DNA of 64,000 nucleotides from CAVOJY01 sp963696405 (GTDB taxonomy: Bacteria; Chloroflexota; Limnocylindria; Limnocylindrales; CSP1-4): NCBI GenBank assembly GCA_963696405.1, contig CAVOJY010000003.1:62001-126000 (forward strand), in the 5' to 3' direction. Both the position numbers and the translations under genes were made by a program. Below, piece after piece: positions 32,187-40,154 of this stretch. The first letter of the stretch is position 1. Each line of letters opens with the position of its first letter. The notes below the pieces were generated by a model. The model ran no database searches, was not told the DNA's origin, and was given only the letters and a program-made list of their open reading frames with translations.

Positions 32187-33068
32187 CTACTTCTTGTCGC
32201 GCCCGCAGCTGTCGTAGAGATCGACGGCGTTCTGGTAGAAGATGCGGTCCTTCAGCTCGTCGCTGATGTCGGCACCCTCGATGCGGTAGTACTCCGCCCA
32301 GAAGTCGCTCCACGGGGTGTCGGACGCGAAGAGCATCCGATCCCACGCCTTGCCGGACTCCTGGAGCCGGCTGAGCATCATGCGCGGCCCGAAGCCGACG
32401 CTCCAGGTCATGTCGCCGTAGATCTTGTAGCCCTGGTCGACATAGTCGAGGAACTTTGGGATCCACTTGAGGTGGCCGGACGTGCCGCCGCCCATGTGGA
32501 CGACGTAGATCCGGATGCGCTTCCCGTAGGCCTGGATGAACTCCATGAGGTTGGAGATATCAGACCCGCCGGCGGGGCTGGTGTGCATGTGGAAGACGAG
32601 GTTGTTCGCCTCCACGGTGTCGACCAGCTCTTCCCACATCTTCTTGGTGTCCTCGTCCCACTCGGACACCTTGTAGGTGCCGCCCAGCAGGCAGGTGATC
32701 TTGAGGGCCTTGACGCCCTTGTCACCGGCATGCTTGACGGCCTCGCGGTTCTGGTCCCACATCTTGAGGAGCGGAGACGTCCAGATCGCTCCCACGAAGC
32801 GGTCGTCGTGCTCGCACGCGTCGACGACCACGGGATTCAACCCGAAGGGCTGCTCAGGCACCGGCTGACCGTAGTCAGAGATGACCATCTGGCGCTCGAC
32901 GCCGATATGGTCCATGTGCTTGAGCATGTCCTTGTAGGTCGGGTAGTGGATGACGGTTGGGTCGATCTCGATCGGCGACCCATAGTACTTCCAAGGCGCC
33001 ATAGACCCGATGTGGCTATGGGCATCGAAGCACCGGCGCGTCACCCGAAGAGTGCTCTCGTACGCCAT
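32187..33068 (-). CDS. amidohydrolase-2 family metal-dependent hydrolase
   Basis: A 293-residue TIM-barrel hydrolase of the amidohydrolase-2 group (decarboxylases and lactone or amide hydrolases). CFDAHSHIGSM provides the HxH metal ligands near the N-terminus, FHMHTSPAGGSDI and YVVHMGGGTSGHLK the later histidines, and MLFASDTPWSDFWAEYY the conserved aspartate before the C-terminal helix. ATG 33068 is preferred over GTG 33077 because AGGGAAG stands 8 bp before it. It opens the leftward Nit1C-like group in the place where a nitrilase is normally expected nearby, so it may supply the amide, nitrile-derived or carboxyl hydrolysis step. The substrate cannot be read from the sequence. Confidence 0.85.
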   Translation of the reverse strand: MAYESTLRVTRRCFDAHSHIGSMAPWKYYGSPIEIDPTVIHYPTYKDMLKHMDHIGVERQMVISDYGQPVPEQPFGLNPVVVDACEHDDRFVGAIWTSPLLKMWDQNREAVKHAGDKGVKALKITCLLGGTYKVSEWDEDTKKMWEELVDTVEANNLVFHMHTSPAGGSDISNLMEFIQAYGKRIRIYVVHMGGGTSGHLKWIPKFLDYVDQGYKIYGDMTWSVGFGPRMMLSRLQESGKAWDRMLFASDTPWSDFWAEYYRIEGADISDELKDRIFYQNAVDLYDSCGRDKK

Positions 33069-33408
33069 TTTCAGCACTTCCCTCTGATTCCACGGGACGC
33101 TTCCAACGGTCGCCCGAAGGCGTCTCTTGTTCCTGCGGCTTGCTACACCTCCTGGCTTCCTGGGCCACGCGCGTCACCCGAGGGCGTGCCCCGAAAGAAC
33201 GGACGCAACAACTTCAGCCACCCCACCGGGCGGCTCGTCCTACTGTGACTCGGTCCAGCCCGCCGGGCGAGGGCCATATGGCACTTGCGCGGCGGTGGTA
33301 GGCAGCCCGGGCAGCCACAACTGCACCGCACGGATGGTGTACCCGGAACCCTGCCACAATCAGGGTTGGGCCGCGATGGAGGCGCAAGGGACTCACAGCG
33401 TGAGGTCC
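33069..33408. other. divergent intergenic region
   Basis: About 340 bp between the amidohydrolase (minus) and the methyltransferase (plus). It should hold both promoters. I see a ribosome site for the amidohydrolase (AGGGAAG) but no convincing -35/-10 pair, hairpin or small gene. Confidence 0.4.
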
Positions 33409-34116
33409 ATGGAGCAACGAGGCCACGCAACCCGCATCGGGCCGGAACCCTATGCGTCCTGGCGCAGGACAACGCTCGGTGCGATCACCGAAGCCATCGA
33501 GCAGCAGCTCATCCTCGATCTGGCGGGCGAACTGTCCCAGAGTCGCGTGCTGGACGCGGGTTGCGGGGACGGAGCTCTGGCCTGTGCCGTCGCTGCCCGA
33601 GGTGCAGAGGTCACGGGCCTGGATGCCGATCCCGCGATGTTGGCTGCCGCCCGCTCCCGGGCCGGGCAGCAGGGCCTGGCCGTCGTGTTCGCGGAGGGTC
33701 GCCTGGAGCGCCTGCCGTTCGCTGACGCATCGTTTGACCTCGTGGTGGCCATGACCGTCCTGTGCTTCGTGCCCGACGCCGGCGGCGCCGTGCACGAGAT
33801 GACCCGCGTGCTGCGACCGGGCGGCCGCCTTGTGATCGGTGAACTCGGGCGCCGAAGTGTCTGGGCAACGCTGCGACGGGTTCGCGGCCGGCTCGGGTCG
33901 CCCACCTGGAAGCGGGCCCGCTTCCGCACCGCCTCCGAGCTCCGGGCGCTGATGAGCGAGGCGGGGATCGAGGTCGAGGCGATGCGTGGCGCCGCCTTCT
34001 ACCCGCCGATTGGACTGATCGCTCGCCTCTTGGCTCCGGCAGATCCGTGGCTGGGTCGGCACACCACTGCGGGTGCCGCTTTTCTCGCCGCCGCCGGAAC
34101 GAAGCCGGGCGAGTGA
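33409..34116 (+). CDS. class I SAM-dependent methyltransferase
   Basis: A Rossmann-fold methyltransferase of about 235 residues. RVLDAGCGDGALACAVAARG is the SAM-binding motif I, VTGLDADPAMLAAAR is motif II with the acidic ribose ligand, RLPFADASFDLVVAMTVL is the motif IV region, and VLRPGGRLVIGELGRRS is motif V-VI. The pattern is that of the ubiquinone/menaquinone biosynthesis-like small-molecule methyltransferases. ATG 33409 begins just before the conserved RIGPEPYASWRRTTLGA; an ATG 33 bp upstream is an alternative. It converges on the frameshifted radical SAM gene. Substrate unknown; the PadR/NifX/radical SAM neighbours give no clear clue. Confidence 0.85.
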   Translation: MEQRGHATRIGPEPYASWRRTTLGAITEAIEQQLILDLAGELSQSRVLDAGCGDGALACAVAARGAEVTGLDADPAMLAAARSRAGQQGLAVVFAEGRLERLPFADASFDLVVAMTVLCFVPDAGGAVHEMTRVLRPGGRLVIGELGRRSVWATLRRVRGRLGSPTWKRARFRTASELRALMSEAGIEVEAMRGAAFYPPIGLIARLLAPADPWLGRHTTAGAAFLAAAGTKPGE

Positions 34117-34236
34117 CGCTGGCCGTCGGCGTCTCGTTGGGATCAGCCTCACCAACCGGAGCACGACTGGCTCTACGTGGCGATCACCGGCACCGTCCTC
34201 ACGATCCTCCTCGTGAGCCTCTTCGCCGTCCGCTGA
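34117..34236 (+). other. in-frame membrane-segment remnant after the methyltransferase stop
   Basis: Directly after the TGA of the methyltransferase the same frame stays open for 39 codons and encodes a clean membrane segment (HDWLYVAITGTVLTILLVSL, then FAVR and TGA 34234-34236). It has no start codon of its own. It may be the remnant of a small membrane protein, a stop-codon change in the methyltransferase, or chance. Confidence 0.3.
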
Positions 34237-34278
34237 CAGCGCAACCGGCGCGGCCGAGTCTCGTACAGTTCCGCAGCG

Positions 34279-35324
34279 TCAGATGCTGTTCCTTGCGCCG
34301 TGGCGGGCCGGGAGCGCGTAGAACAGTTGCCCGCGGTGCTCGAGAACGACGGCTTGCCCGGTGCTGACGAGCCGGTCGACGACCGACCAGTCGGTGTTCG
34401 CCCGGGCGAGGTACTCGCGTACCGCCGCCTCGCGCATGGGGTGCACGGCGATGATCGCGAGTAGCCCGCTTGCGGCGTCCTCGCCTGCCGCGAATGCGCC
34501 GGCTTCATTCTCGACGAGCAGGCCTATCCTCAAACCGGCGTCGCTGAAGATCCGCCGCGCACGTTCGAGCGTGGCCGCCGGAGGCACGCGCACGTCCGAC
34601 TCCGCGGGCGGGCGGATCGGCGCACTGATGTACGCGGTCGCGGGCCTGAGCGCGGATAGGTAGCTCGCCGTTGCCCGCAACGACCGGTCATCATCGTTGA
34701 CGCCGGCCACCAGCATCGTCTCGCTCACGAGCATCGCGTTGCGGTTCGCCGCGAACAACGAGACGCCATCGAGGACCCGACCGAGGTCCAGGCTGCGCGC
34801 CGGCCGGTTGATACGCCGCCAGGCCTCCAGCTCCACGGCGTCGACCTTGACCGAGACCCAGTCGGCAGCAGCAAGATCGGCTCGGACGTCGTCGCGCCAC
34901 AGCAGCGAGCCGTTCGTGATGACGGCCACCCGGACCTGCAGCGCCTTCACCCCGCGGATCTCGTCCCCGAGGGCACGTCGAGGGTGGGCTCCCCGTCCGG
35001 CACGAAGCTCGCGTAGTCAACCTGCTCGCCGGCATCCCGGCATGCCTCCAGCCTGGCCTCCACCGCGGCGATGACCTCCCCTGGGGGGAAGAAGGACCGA
35101 CGTTCAGCGGACAGATGGTCCGTGCGCCCGGCCTGGCAGTAGACGCACGAGTACGAGCACGACTTCGGTGGAATGTTGTTGATGCCCAGGCTCCGGCCCA
35201 GCCGACGTGAGGGAACCGGGCCGAACACGATGTCCGGCCCGGTTCCCGACCGCGACGCCGCCGCGCCGGGCGATGGAGGAGAGCAATTCGGTTCCTCCGG
35301 CCTCGCCACGTCGGCGGTCAACAC
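34279..35324 (-). pseudogene. radical SAM protein, interrupted by a one-base frameshift
   Basis: Two frames form one radical SAM enzyme of about 348 residues. The N-terminal part (34947-35324) has FGPVPSRRLGRSLGINNIPP and the cluster motif CSYSCVYC (CX3CX2C), ending DGEPTLDVP. The C-terminal part continues in the next frame as LGDEIRGVKALQVRVAVITN and MLVAGVNDDDRSL through to TGA 34279. The span of 1,046 bp is one base short; one more C in the run at 34971-34973 restores the family pattern. The C-terminal half includes a winged-helix-like end (STGQAVVLEHRGQLFYALP). Family role: wybutosine-like/ MoaA-like radical SAM of unknown substrate. It is last in the PadR-NifX-radical SAM order. Confidence 0.72.
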
Positions 35325-35356
35325 GTCGGCTCCCCGGTCACGGGCGGGTGCGAGGG

Positions 35357-35788
35357 TCAGCCGGGCCCGTGCCGCCCCGGCCCCATCCCCGACGGCACGT
35401 GCACCAGCTCGGGACGGTGCGCCAGGCGTCCGGCCAGCCAGTCGGCGACGGCCTCGTCGATCAGGCGGGGGCGGGTGGCGATGACCGTGATGCCGGCGGC
35501 AGCCAGGTTCGCCTGCGCGCCCTGTCCGATGCCGCCGACGATGATGGCCTCGCAGTCTGAGCAGGCTCCCAGCATCATCTCGTGACGGCGCGGGCCGTCG
35601 GCGGGTGGATGCTCGCGGTCCCGCGAAACCCCTTCCGCGGCGATGAACATGGAGTGGTTCGCCTTGGGGCGGATCTCCCTCGACGTCTCGCGCCCACTTT
35701 CGATGGTCACGACCGCGAAGGAGCGGGCCCGTCCGAAATGCTGGCTGATGAGGCGGCCGTCATCAGTCGCGAACGCGATCTTCCTCAT
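35357..35788 (-). CDS. NifX/NifB-like dinitrogenase cofactor-family protein
   Basis: A 143-residue protein of the dinitrogenase iron-molybdenum cofactor biosynthesis superfamily (NifX/VnfX/YedF-like small domains that carry Fe-S/metal clusters). MRKIAFATDDGRLISQHFGR with the SQHFGRA motif, where His is a cluster ligand, is diagnostic; GACSDCEAIIVGGIGQGAQA holds a CxxC near the cluster site. No nitrogenase genes are in the window; such stand-alone proteins are common in non-diazotrophs. It overlaps the padR stop by 4 bp (ATGA) and precedes the radical SAM gene by 32 bp, so the three are one operon. A metal-cluster delivery or sensing role is inferred from the family. Confidence 0.85.
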   Translation of the reverse strand: MRKIAFATDDGRLISQHFGRARSFAVVTIESGRETSREIRPKANHSMFIAAEGVSRDREHPPADGPRRHEMMLGACSDCEAIIVGGIGQGAQANLAAAGITVIATRPRLIDEAVADWLAGRLAHRPELVHVPSGMGPGRHGPG

Positions 35789-36225
35789 GGGACTTCCGTT
35801 ACCTCCGTGGTCGGCTCCACCCGCTCTCGCGAAGCCTCGCGCTCGGCGGCTTCCGCGAAGCGCCCCAGGAACTCGACCGAGAGCCGCTGCCGTTCGTCCA
35901 TCACGGCGGCCCACTCCTCGAGGGCCGACCACCCGGCAGCCGTCAACCGGTACTCCCGCCGAGCGGGCCCGCTGCCGTCGGTCGCCCACGCGGAGGCCAC
36001 CAATTCCTCACTTTCGAGGTTGCGAAGCACGCGATAAACCTGGCCGACATCGAGCTCGGGCCCGGAGACACCCATTGACTCGAGACCGGCCGTGATCCCG
36101 TACCCATGGGTCACCCCCTCCGAGACGAGGAGCAGGACGAACGGCTCCAGCCAACGCCGTCGTCCGTTGCCCGGGTACCGCCAGCCCTGGCGGCGCGGTT
36201 CACGACCAACCGGAGCTTTATACAT
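35785..36225 (-). CDS. PadR-family transcriptional regulator
   Basis: A 146-residue winged-helix repressor. The N-terminal tail is basic (RRQGWRYPGNGRRRWLEP), followed by FVLLLVSEGVTHGYGITAGL, the PadR helix 1-2 region, and the wing VGQVYRVLRNLESEELVASA and GPARREYRLTAAGWSALEEW. The C-terminal helix mediates dimerisation. It is first in the padR-nifX-like-radical SAM operon and is divergent from the DUF5661 gene. A near-palindrome sits directly upstream of its start, suggesting autoregulation and control of the divergent genes. The inducer is unknown. Confidence 0.9.
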   Translation of the reverse strand: MYKAPVGREPRRQGWRYPGNGRRRWLEPFVLLLVSEGVTHGYGITAGLESMGVSGPELDVGQVYRVLRNLESEELVASAWATDGSGPARREYRLTAAGWSALEEWAAVMDERQRLSVEFLGRFAEAAEREASRERVEPTTEVTEVP

Positions 36226-36226
36226 G

Positions 36227-36241
36227 CCTATAGCATATAGG
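36227..36241. promoter_or_regulatory. inverted repeat, candidate PadR operator
   Basis: CCTATAGCATATAGG: two 6-bp arms (CCTATA/TATAGG) around GCA, one base upstream of the padR start codon in an AT-rich island of otherwise very GC-rich DNA. It overlaps where the padR ribosome site would be, and the same AT-rich segment could supply the divergent promoter -10. Confidence 0.55.
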
Positions 36242-36310
36242 TGCTAAGATGAACGTGCAAGCCGGGCCTTCGGGCGTTTCGCAAGCCCGGCGGCACAGGA
36301 GGCTGGAGCC

Positions 36311-36610
36311 ATGGCTGTCGCGAAGATCCTCAGCGCAGCTGACGTGGAGAGAGTGGCACGGCTGCATCACGTCGATCTCTGGCACGAGCACTTCGCGCTC
36401 GACGAGTTCCGGGCGGGTGTGAACGCCGAGATCCAGCGCAGCGGCGGACCCCCGGTCACCGAGGAGCAGTGCTCCAGGATCGCCCGCACCGTGCTGGAAC
36501 ACCTCCGCAAGGCGCCTCACTACTACCACCAGGAAGTAGAGCGGGAGCACCCGCGGGACGAGGGCTACCCAACGGAGTTCGGCCCGCTGGGGAATCGACC
36601 CGACTGGTAG
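36311..36610 (+). CDS. DUF5661 family protein
   Basis: A 99-residue soluble protein resembling the DUF5661 family: AKILSAADVERVARLHHVDL with LWHEHFALDEFRAGVNAEI, then EEQCSRIARTVLEHLRKAPH and YYHQEVEREHP. The many His and Asp/Glu residues in helical context suggest a small metal- or ligand-binding helical bundle, but nothing is known of the function. It is preceded by CACAGGAGG at good distance, and is transcribed divergently from padR, so it is probably under PadR control. Confidence 0.75.
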   Translation: MAVAKILSAADVERVARLHHVDLWHEHFALDEFRAGVNAEIQRSGGPPVTEEQCSRIARTVLEHLRKAPHYYHQEVEREHPRDEGYPTEFGPLGNRPDW

Positions 36611-36703
36611 GGCGGCGGGTTCACCGCGGCACGGTCCGGTCGCGCCACGGTGGTGGCCCAGTGGGCGCGGACCCGAGCCGGGCTGCCGACGGAGGGGTGC
36701 AAG

Positions 36704-37027
36704 ATGAGCTGCTGGCATGGTCATGACTGTGGGTGCGGGGGTCCTGGGCCGCGGGACTCATGGTTTGAAGCGGATCCGCAGGGATGGTGGTACCCGCGAG
36801 GCTCGCCCCGCCGGTCCATTCTCGCCTTGCGCCCAGACGCGACAGCCGCGTCGCTCGAGGCCTACCTGGAAGAGCTTCGGGCTGAGGCCCACGAAGTGGA
36901 CGAGAGGCTCCACGCCCTGCGCCGCGCGGCAGCGGGTCACTCGCCACGTCGGACCCAGATGCCCGGTGGACCGCCGCCACCGGTGTCTGACACCGCGGCC
37001 GATCCAGAGGCCGTTGAGCGCCGATAG
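36704..37027 (+). CDS. small protein with Cys/Trp-rich N-terminus
   Basis: A 107-residue protein I cannot assign to a named family. Residues 1-12 are MSCWHGHDCGCG (three cysteines, two histidines), a likely metal or cofactor site, followed by DSWFEADPQGWWYPRG, then a helical region EAYLEELRAEAHEVDERLHA and a Pro-rich tail. Similar short CHGC-type proteins accompany PadR/NifX-like modules. It begins at ATG 36704 after GGAGGGGTG and lies 93 bp beyond the DUF5661 stop. Coding is supported by the ribosome site and the unusual ordered N-terminus. Confidence 0.65.
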   Translation: MSCWHGHDCGCGGPGPRDSWFEADPQGWWYPRGSPRRSILALRPDATAASLEAYLEELRAEAHEVDERLHALRRAAAGHSPRRTQMPGGPPPPVSDTAADPEAVERR

Positions 37028-37533
37028 ATAGTCCGCCAAGACGAGGGATGCGATCGGCGGCGCGGCCGTCGGTGGCGCGGTGCGTCGGCCGTCGAGGCGC
37101 GGCGCCCGCCTTTCGTGTCGTACGCAAATCCCCGTCGCGTTGGCCGCCCCGGCGGTGGTCAGCACAGGCCCGGGGGGCCCCAGGGTCCGGCTTGGACGTC
37201 CCTACCCACGCTCGGGCCGGGACATCGGGCCACGGTCAGGGATGCCTTGTCGGTGGTCCAGCCCGATCGTTCCCGGCCAGAACTACGGGGGTTTGCGTAT
37301 GTCCTGGTCGGTCTCCCGTCGCCGGGCAGCCCAGGCCCCGGGTCGGTCGCCGGCGACTTCACCCTCGACCAGTTCCTCGCCTCGCCGGGGATCGATGCGT
37401 GACGGCCGACGCCGGACGAAGTGAACGGACTTGACAGGCGTTCCTGATATAGCATAATGACATAACATTCCTACTGGTCGGCTGGCACACGAAGCGCCGC
37501 CGGCGAGAAGCGGAGACGCGAGAGCACGGAAAG
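37028..37533. other. 506-bp intergenic region before the microcompartment operon
   Basis: No convincing gene: several GC-rich open frames exist on both strands but none has a ribosome site or family character. The last 105 bp contain the microcompartment promoter and an AT-rich stretch (37445-37470) with the direct repeat CATAA-TGA-CATAA, a possible regulator site. Confidence 0.5.
37431..37458 (+). promoter_or_regulatory. sigma70-type promoter of the BMC operon
   Basis: TTGACA at 37431-37436, 16-bp spacer, CATAAT at 37453-37458, followed by an AT-rich initiation zone about 70 bp before the rpiB start. It is the best -35/-10 match I found in the window. Confidence 0.7.
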
Positions 37534-38202
37534 ATGGGCACGGAACGACCAGGTACGCGACCGGACGAGGATGAGATCAGGGCGCTCGTCGCCAGGATGG
37601 TGGCGGGCGTTGTCGGTGCGTCTCCGTCGCCGCTCGGCGTCGCTGCCGGTGTCGGCGCCACTGCCGACGTTCGGTTGGGCGAAGGTGCCGCCAAGGTCCC
37701 CGCGGCCGCCGGTGGGGGCGTGATGCCGACGTCCACGGCCGGCCGTTCTGTTGCCATCGGCGCCGACCACGGCGGGTACGTCCTCAAGGAGCGGCTGGCG
37801 GAGTGGCTCCGGTCGAAGGGATGGGACGTCCGGGACTGCGGGACCCGCAGCGCCGACCCGGTCGACTACCCGGACGTCGCACACGCCGTGGCCATGCTCG
37901 TGGCAGGCGGCGTCTGCGCGAACGGGATCGTGATCGACGGGGCTGGGATCGGCTCCTGCATGGTTGCCAACAAGGTCCCCGGCGTGCGGGCCGCCCTCTG
38001 CTACGACCTTTCGTCGGCGCGCAACAGCCGCGAGCACAACCACGCGAACGTCCTGACGCTCGGTGCGCGACTCATCGGCGATGGTCTTGCGCAGGAGATC
38101 GTTGAGACATGGCTCGCCACGCCGTGGGGCGAGGGACGTCATGCCGCGCGCGTGGCGAAGATCGCCGACGTCGAGCGGCGCTACCTCAAGGGAGCAGGCT
38201 GA
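37534..38202 (+). CDS. rpiB: RpiB/LacAB-family sugar-phosphate isomerase with encapsulation peptide
   Basis: Isomerase of pentose or hexose phosphates (ribose-5-phosphate/ribulose-5-phosphate in RpiB). Residues about 9-27 (DEDEIRALVARMVAGVVGAS) form an amphipathic helix typical of a microcompartment encapsulation peptide, joined by a flexible linker of about 45 residues to the RpiB domain (VAIGADHGGYVLKERLAEWL). The usual active-site CGTGIG is DGAGIGSC here, so the catalytic cysteine position is Asp and Cys has moved three residues downstream of the Gly-rich loop. SREHNHANVLTLGARL is the conserved C-terminal motif. First gene of the BMC operon; its stop overlaps the deoC start (TGATG). Confidence 0.9.
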   Translation: MGTERPGTRPDEDEIRALVARMVAGVVGASPSPLGVAAGVGATADVRLGEGAAKVPAAAGGGVMPTSTAGRSVAIGADHGGYVLKERLAEWLRSKGWDVRDCGTRSADPVDYPDVAHAVAMLVAGGVCANGIVIDGAGIGSCMVANKVPGVRAALCYDLSSARNSREHNHANVLTLGARLIGDGLAQEIVETWLATPWGEGRHAARVAKIADVERRYLKGAG

Positions 38203-39098
38203 TGGCGGTTGACACGAACGAGCTCATCGACCTCGTCACGCGCCGGGTGCTCGCCACCCTCGACGCGCCGGAGGGCGCGCCGGCGGACTGCGCAGGGTGC
38301 ACCGGCTCCTGCGTGACCAGGTGCCCGGCACGGGTGGCCAGCGTGGTGTCGAGTGGCGCGTCCCGCCTCAGTTCGCGCGGCGACGCCGCGGCCACGCCCC
38401 GGCACCTCGCCCGCTTCATCGACCACACGCTGCTGAAGCCGGACGCCACCGCGACCGAGGTCGACCGCCTCTGTGACGAGGCAGGGGAGTACGGCTTCGC
38501 CGCGGTCTGCGTGAACCCGACGTGGGTGCGGCGCTGCGCAGACCGCCTCCGCGGGACCGACGTCGCCGTCGCGTCCGTGGTGGGCTTTCCGTTCGGGACG
38601 AGCGTGCCCGAGGTGAAGGCGATGGAAGCCCGCCGGGCGGTCCGGGACGGCGCTCGTGAGATCGACATGGTCATCAACATCGGCGCCCTCAAGAGCGGCG
38701 ACCTCGCGCTGGTCCGGGAGGACATCGCGAAGGTGTCGGATGCCTGCCACGAGGCGGGCGCGCTCAACAAGGTGATCATCGAGGCCGCCCTCCTGACCGA
38801 CGAGGAGAAGGTCGTCGCCTCCCGCCTCGCGCGGCAGGCCCGGGCGGACTACGTGAAAACCTCGACTGGGTACGCGTCCGGGGGCGCCACGGTCTATGAC
38901 GTGGCCCTCATGCGCGAGGCAGTGGGACCCCACATGGGCATCAAGGCGGCCGGAGGGATCCGGTCCGCGGATGACGTGGAGAAGATGATCGCGGCCGGTG
39001 CGACGAGGATCGGCGCGTCGGCCGGGGTCAGGATCGTGACCGGTACGGCGGCTCCGGCCGGCGAGACCGGTGCGAAGGACGGGAAGGGAAGCGAGTGA
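38202..39098 (+). CDS. deoC: deoxyribose-phosphate aldolase with encapsulation peptide and Cys4 insertion
   Basis: Cleaves 2-deoxyribose-5-phosphate to acetaldehyde and glyceraldehyde-3-phosphate, feeding acetaldehyde to the aldehyde dehydrogenase inside the shell. The N-terminal helix TNELIDLVTRRVLATLDA is an encapsulation peptide. Residues 30-41 add a CX2CX3CX3C cluster (DCAGCTGSCVTRC) absent from ordinary DeoC, a possible Fe-S or zinc site. The TIM barrel starts at about residue 66; FIDHTLLKPDATATEVD and DYVKTSTGYASGGATVYDV contain the Schiff-base lysine (KTSTG). The 298-residue length is long for DeoC because of the extension. It overlaps both neighbours by 1-4 bp. Confidence 0.93.
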   Translation: MAVDTNELIDLVTRRVLATLDAPEGAPADCAGCTGSCVTRCPARVASVVSSGASRLSSRGDAAATPRHLARFIDHTLLKPDATATEVDRLCDEAGEYGFAAVCVNPTWVRRCADRLRGTDVAVASVVGFPFGTSVPEVKAMEARRAVRDGAREIDMVINIGALKSGDLALVREDIAKVSDACHEAGALNKVIIEAALLTDEEKVVASRLARQARADYVKTSTGYASGGATVYDVALMREAVGPHMGIKAAGGIRSADDVEKMIAAGATRIGASAGVRIVTGTAAPAGETGAKDGKGSE

Positions 39099-39733
39099 GC
39101 GACATCGTTCTCCGGGCGTACACGTTCCTCGACAGCCTGCAGCCGCAGTACGCGGCATTTCTCGGCACGGTCGCCCAGGGCTTTCTGCCCCTGGCGCGCG
39201 ACGCGTCCCTCTATGTCGAGATCTCGCCGGGCATCGAGATCAACCGGCTGACCGACGTCGCCCTCAAGGCGACCGCGGTCAAGCCGGGCATGCAGATCAT
39301 CGAGCGGTACTACGGCCTCCTCGAGATCCATTCGACGTCCCAGGCGGAGGTCCGCGCCGCGGGCGCCGCGATTCTCCGGGATATCGGTGCCGATGAGCGC
39401 GACCGCATGAAGCCGAAGGTCCTCTCGAGCCAGATCGTCCGGCGCATCGACGATCACCAGGCGCAGCTCATCAACCGCATGCGCCACGGACAGATGCTCA
39501 TCCCCGGGCAGACGCTCTACGTGCTCGAGCTCGAGCCGGCGGCCTACGCCGCGCTGGCGGCGAACGAGGCGGAGAAGGCCGCCCACATCAACATCCTCGA
39601 GGTCCGCTCGTTCGGCTCGAACGGACGCGTGTACCTGGGCGGCGAGGAACGGGATATCGACGTGGCGTGGCGGGCCGCCCTTGCCGCCATCGAGGGCCTG
39701 GAAGGGAAGGAAGGCAAGCCCGAGAAGGCCTGA
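39095..39733 (+). CDS. tandem-BMC shell protein (BMC-T), first copy
   Basis: A 212-residue shell protein with two fused BMC domains; trimers of such proteins make pseudohexameric tiles, often with a gated pore. The first domain covers about residues 25-100 (EINRLTDVALKATAVKPGMQ, GLLEIHSTSQAEVRAAGAAI) and the second about 115-205 (LYVLELEPAAYAALAANEAE, INILEVRSFGSNGRVYLGGE). The GTG start overlaps the deoC stop (GTGA). It differs clearly from the second tandem-BMC protein of the locus. Pore-lining residues cannot be judged without an alignment. Confidence 0.85.
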   Translation: MSDIVLRAYTFLDSLQPQYAAFLGTVAQGFLPLARDASLYVEISPGIEINRLTDVALKATAVKPGMQIIERYYGLLEIHSTSQAEVRAAGAAILRDIGADERDRMKPKVLSSQIVRRIDDHQAQLINRMRHGQMLIPGQTLYVLELEPAAYAALAANEAEKAAHINILEVRSFGSNGRVYLGGEERDIDVAWRAALAAIEGLEGKEGKPEKA

Positions 39734-39779
39734 GGGTCGCCGTAGCGGCACAGAAGAAGCCAATCAAGGAGACACGCAG

Positions 39780-40082
<303 letters not shown>

Positions 40083-40154
40083 CCCGGGAGCGTCGGGTCG
40101 GGGCGCCGGCAGCGGTGCCCCGACCGGGACGCCTCGCGGCACGGTGAGGTAACC

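Noticed and set aside
35357..35788. NifX-like gene as evidence of nitrogen fixation
   Set aside because: No nifHDK or other nitrogenase genes in the window; such small domains are common in non-diazotrophs.
37080..37424. Possible gene in the intergenic region before the BMC operon
   Set aside because: Several overlapping frames of similar length exist on both strands, none with a ribosome site or recognisable sequence.
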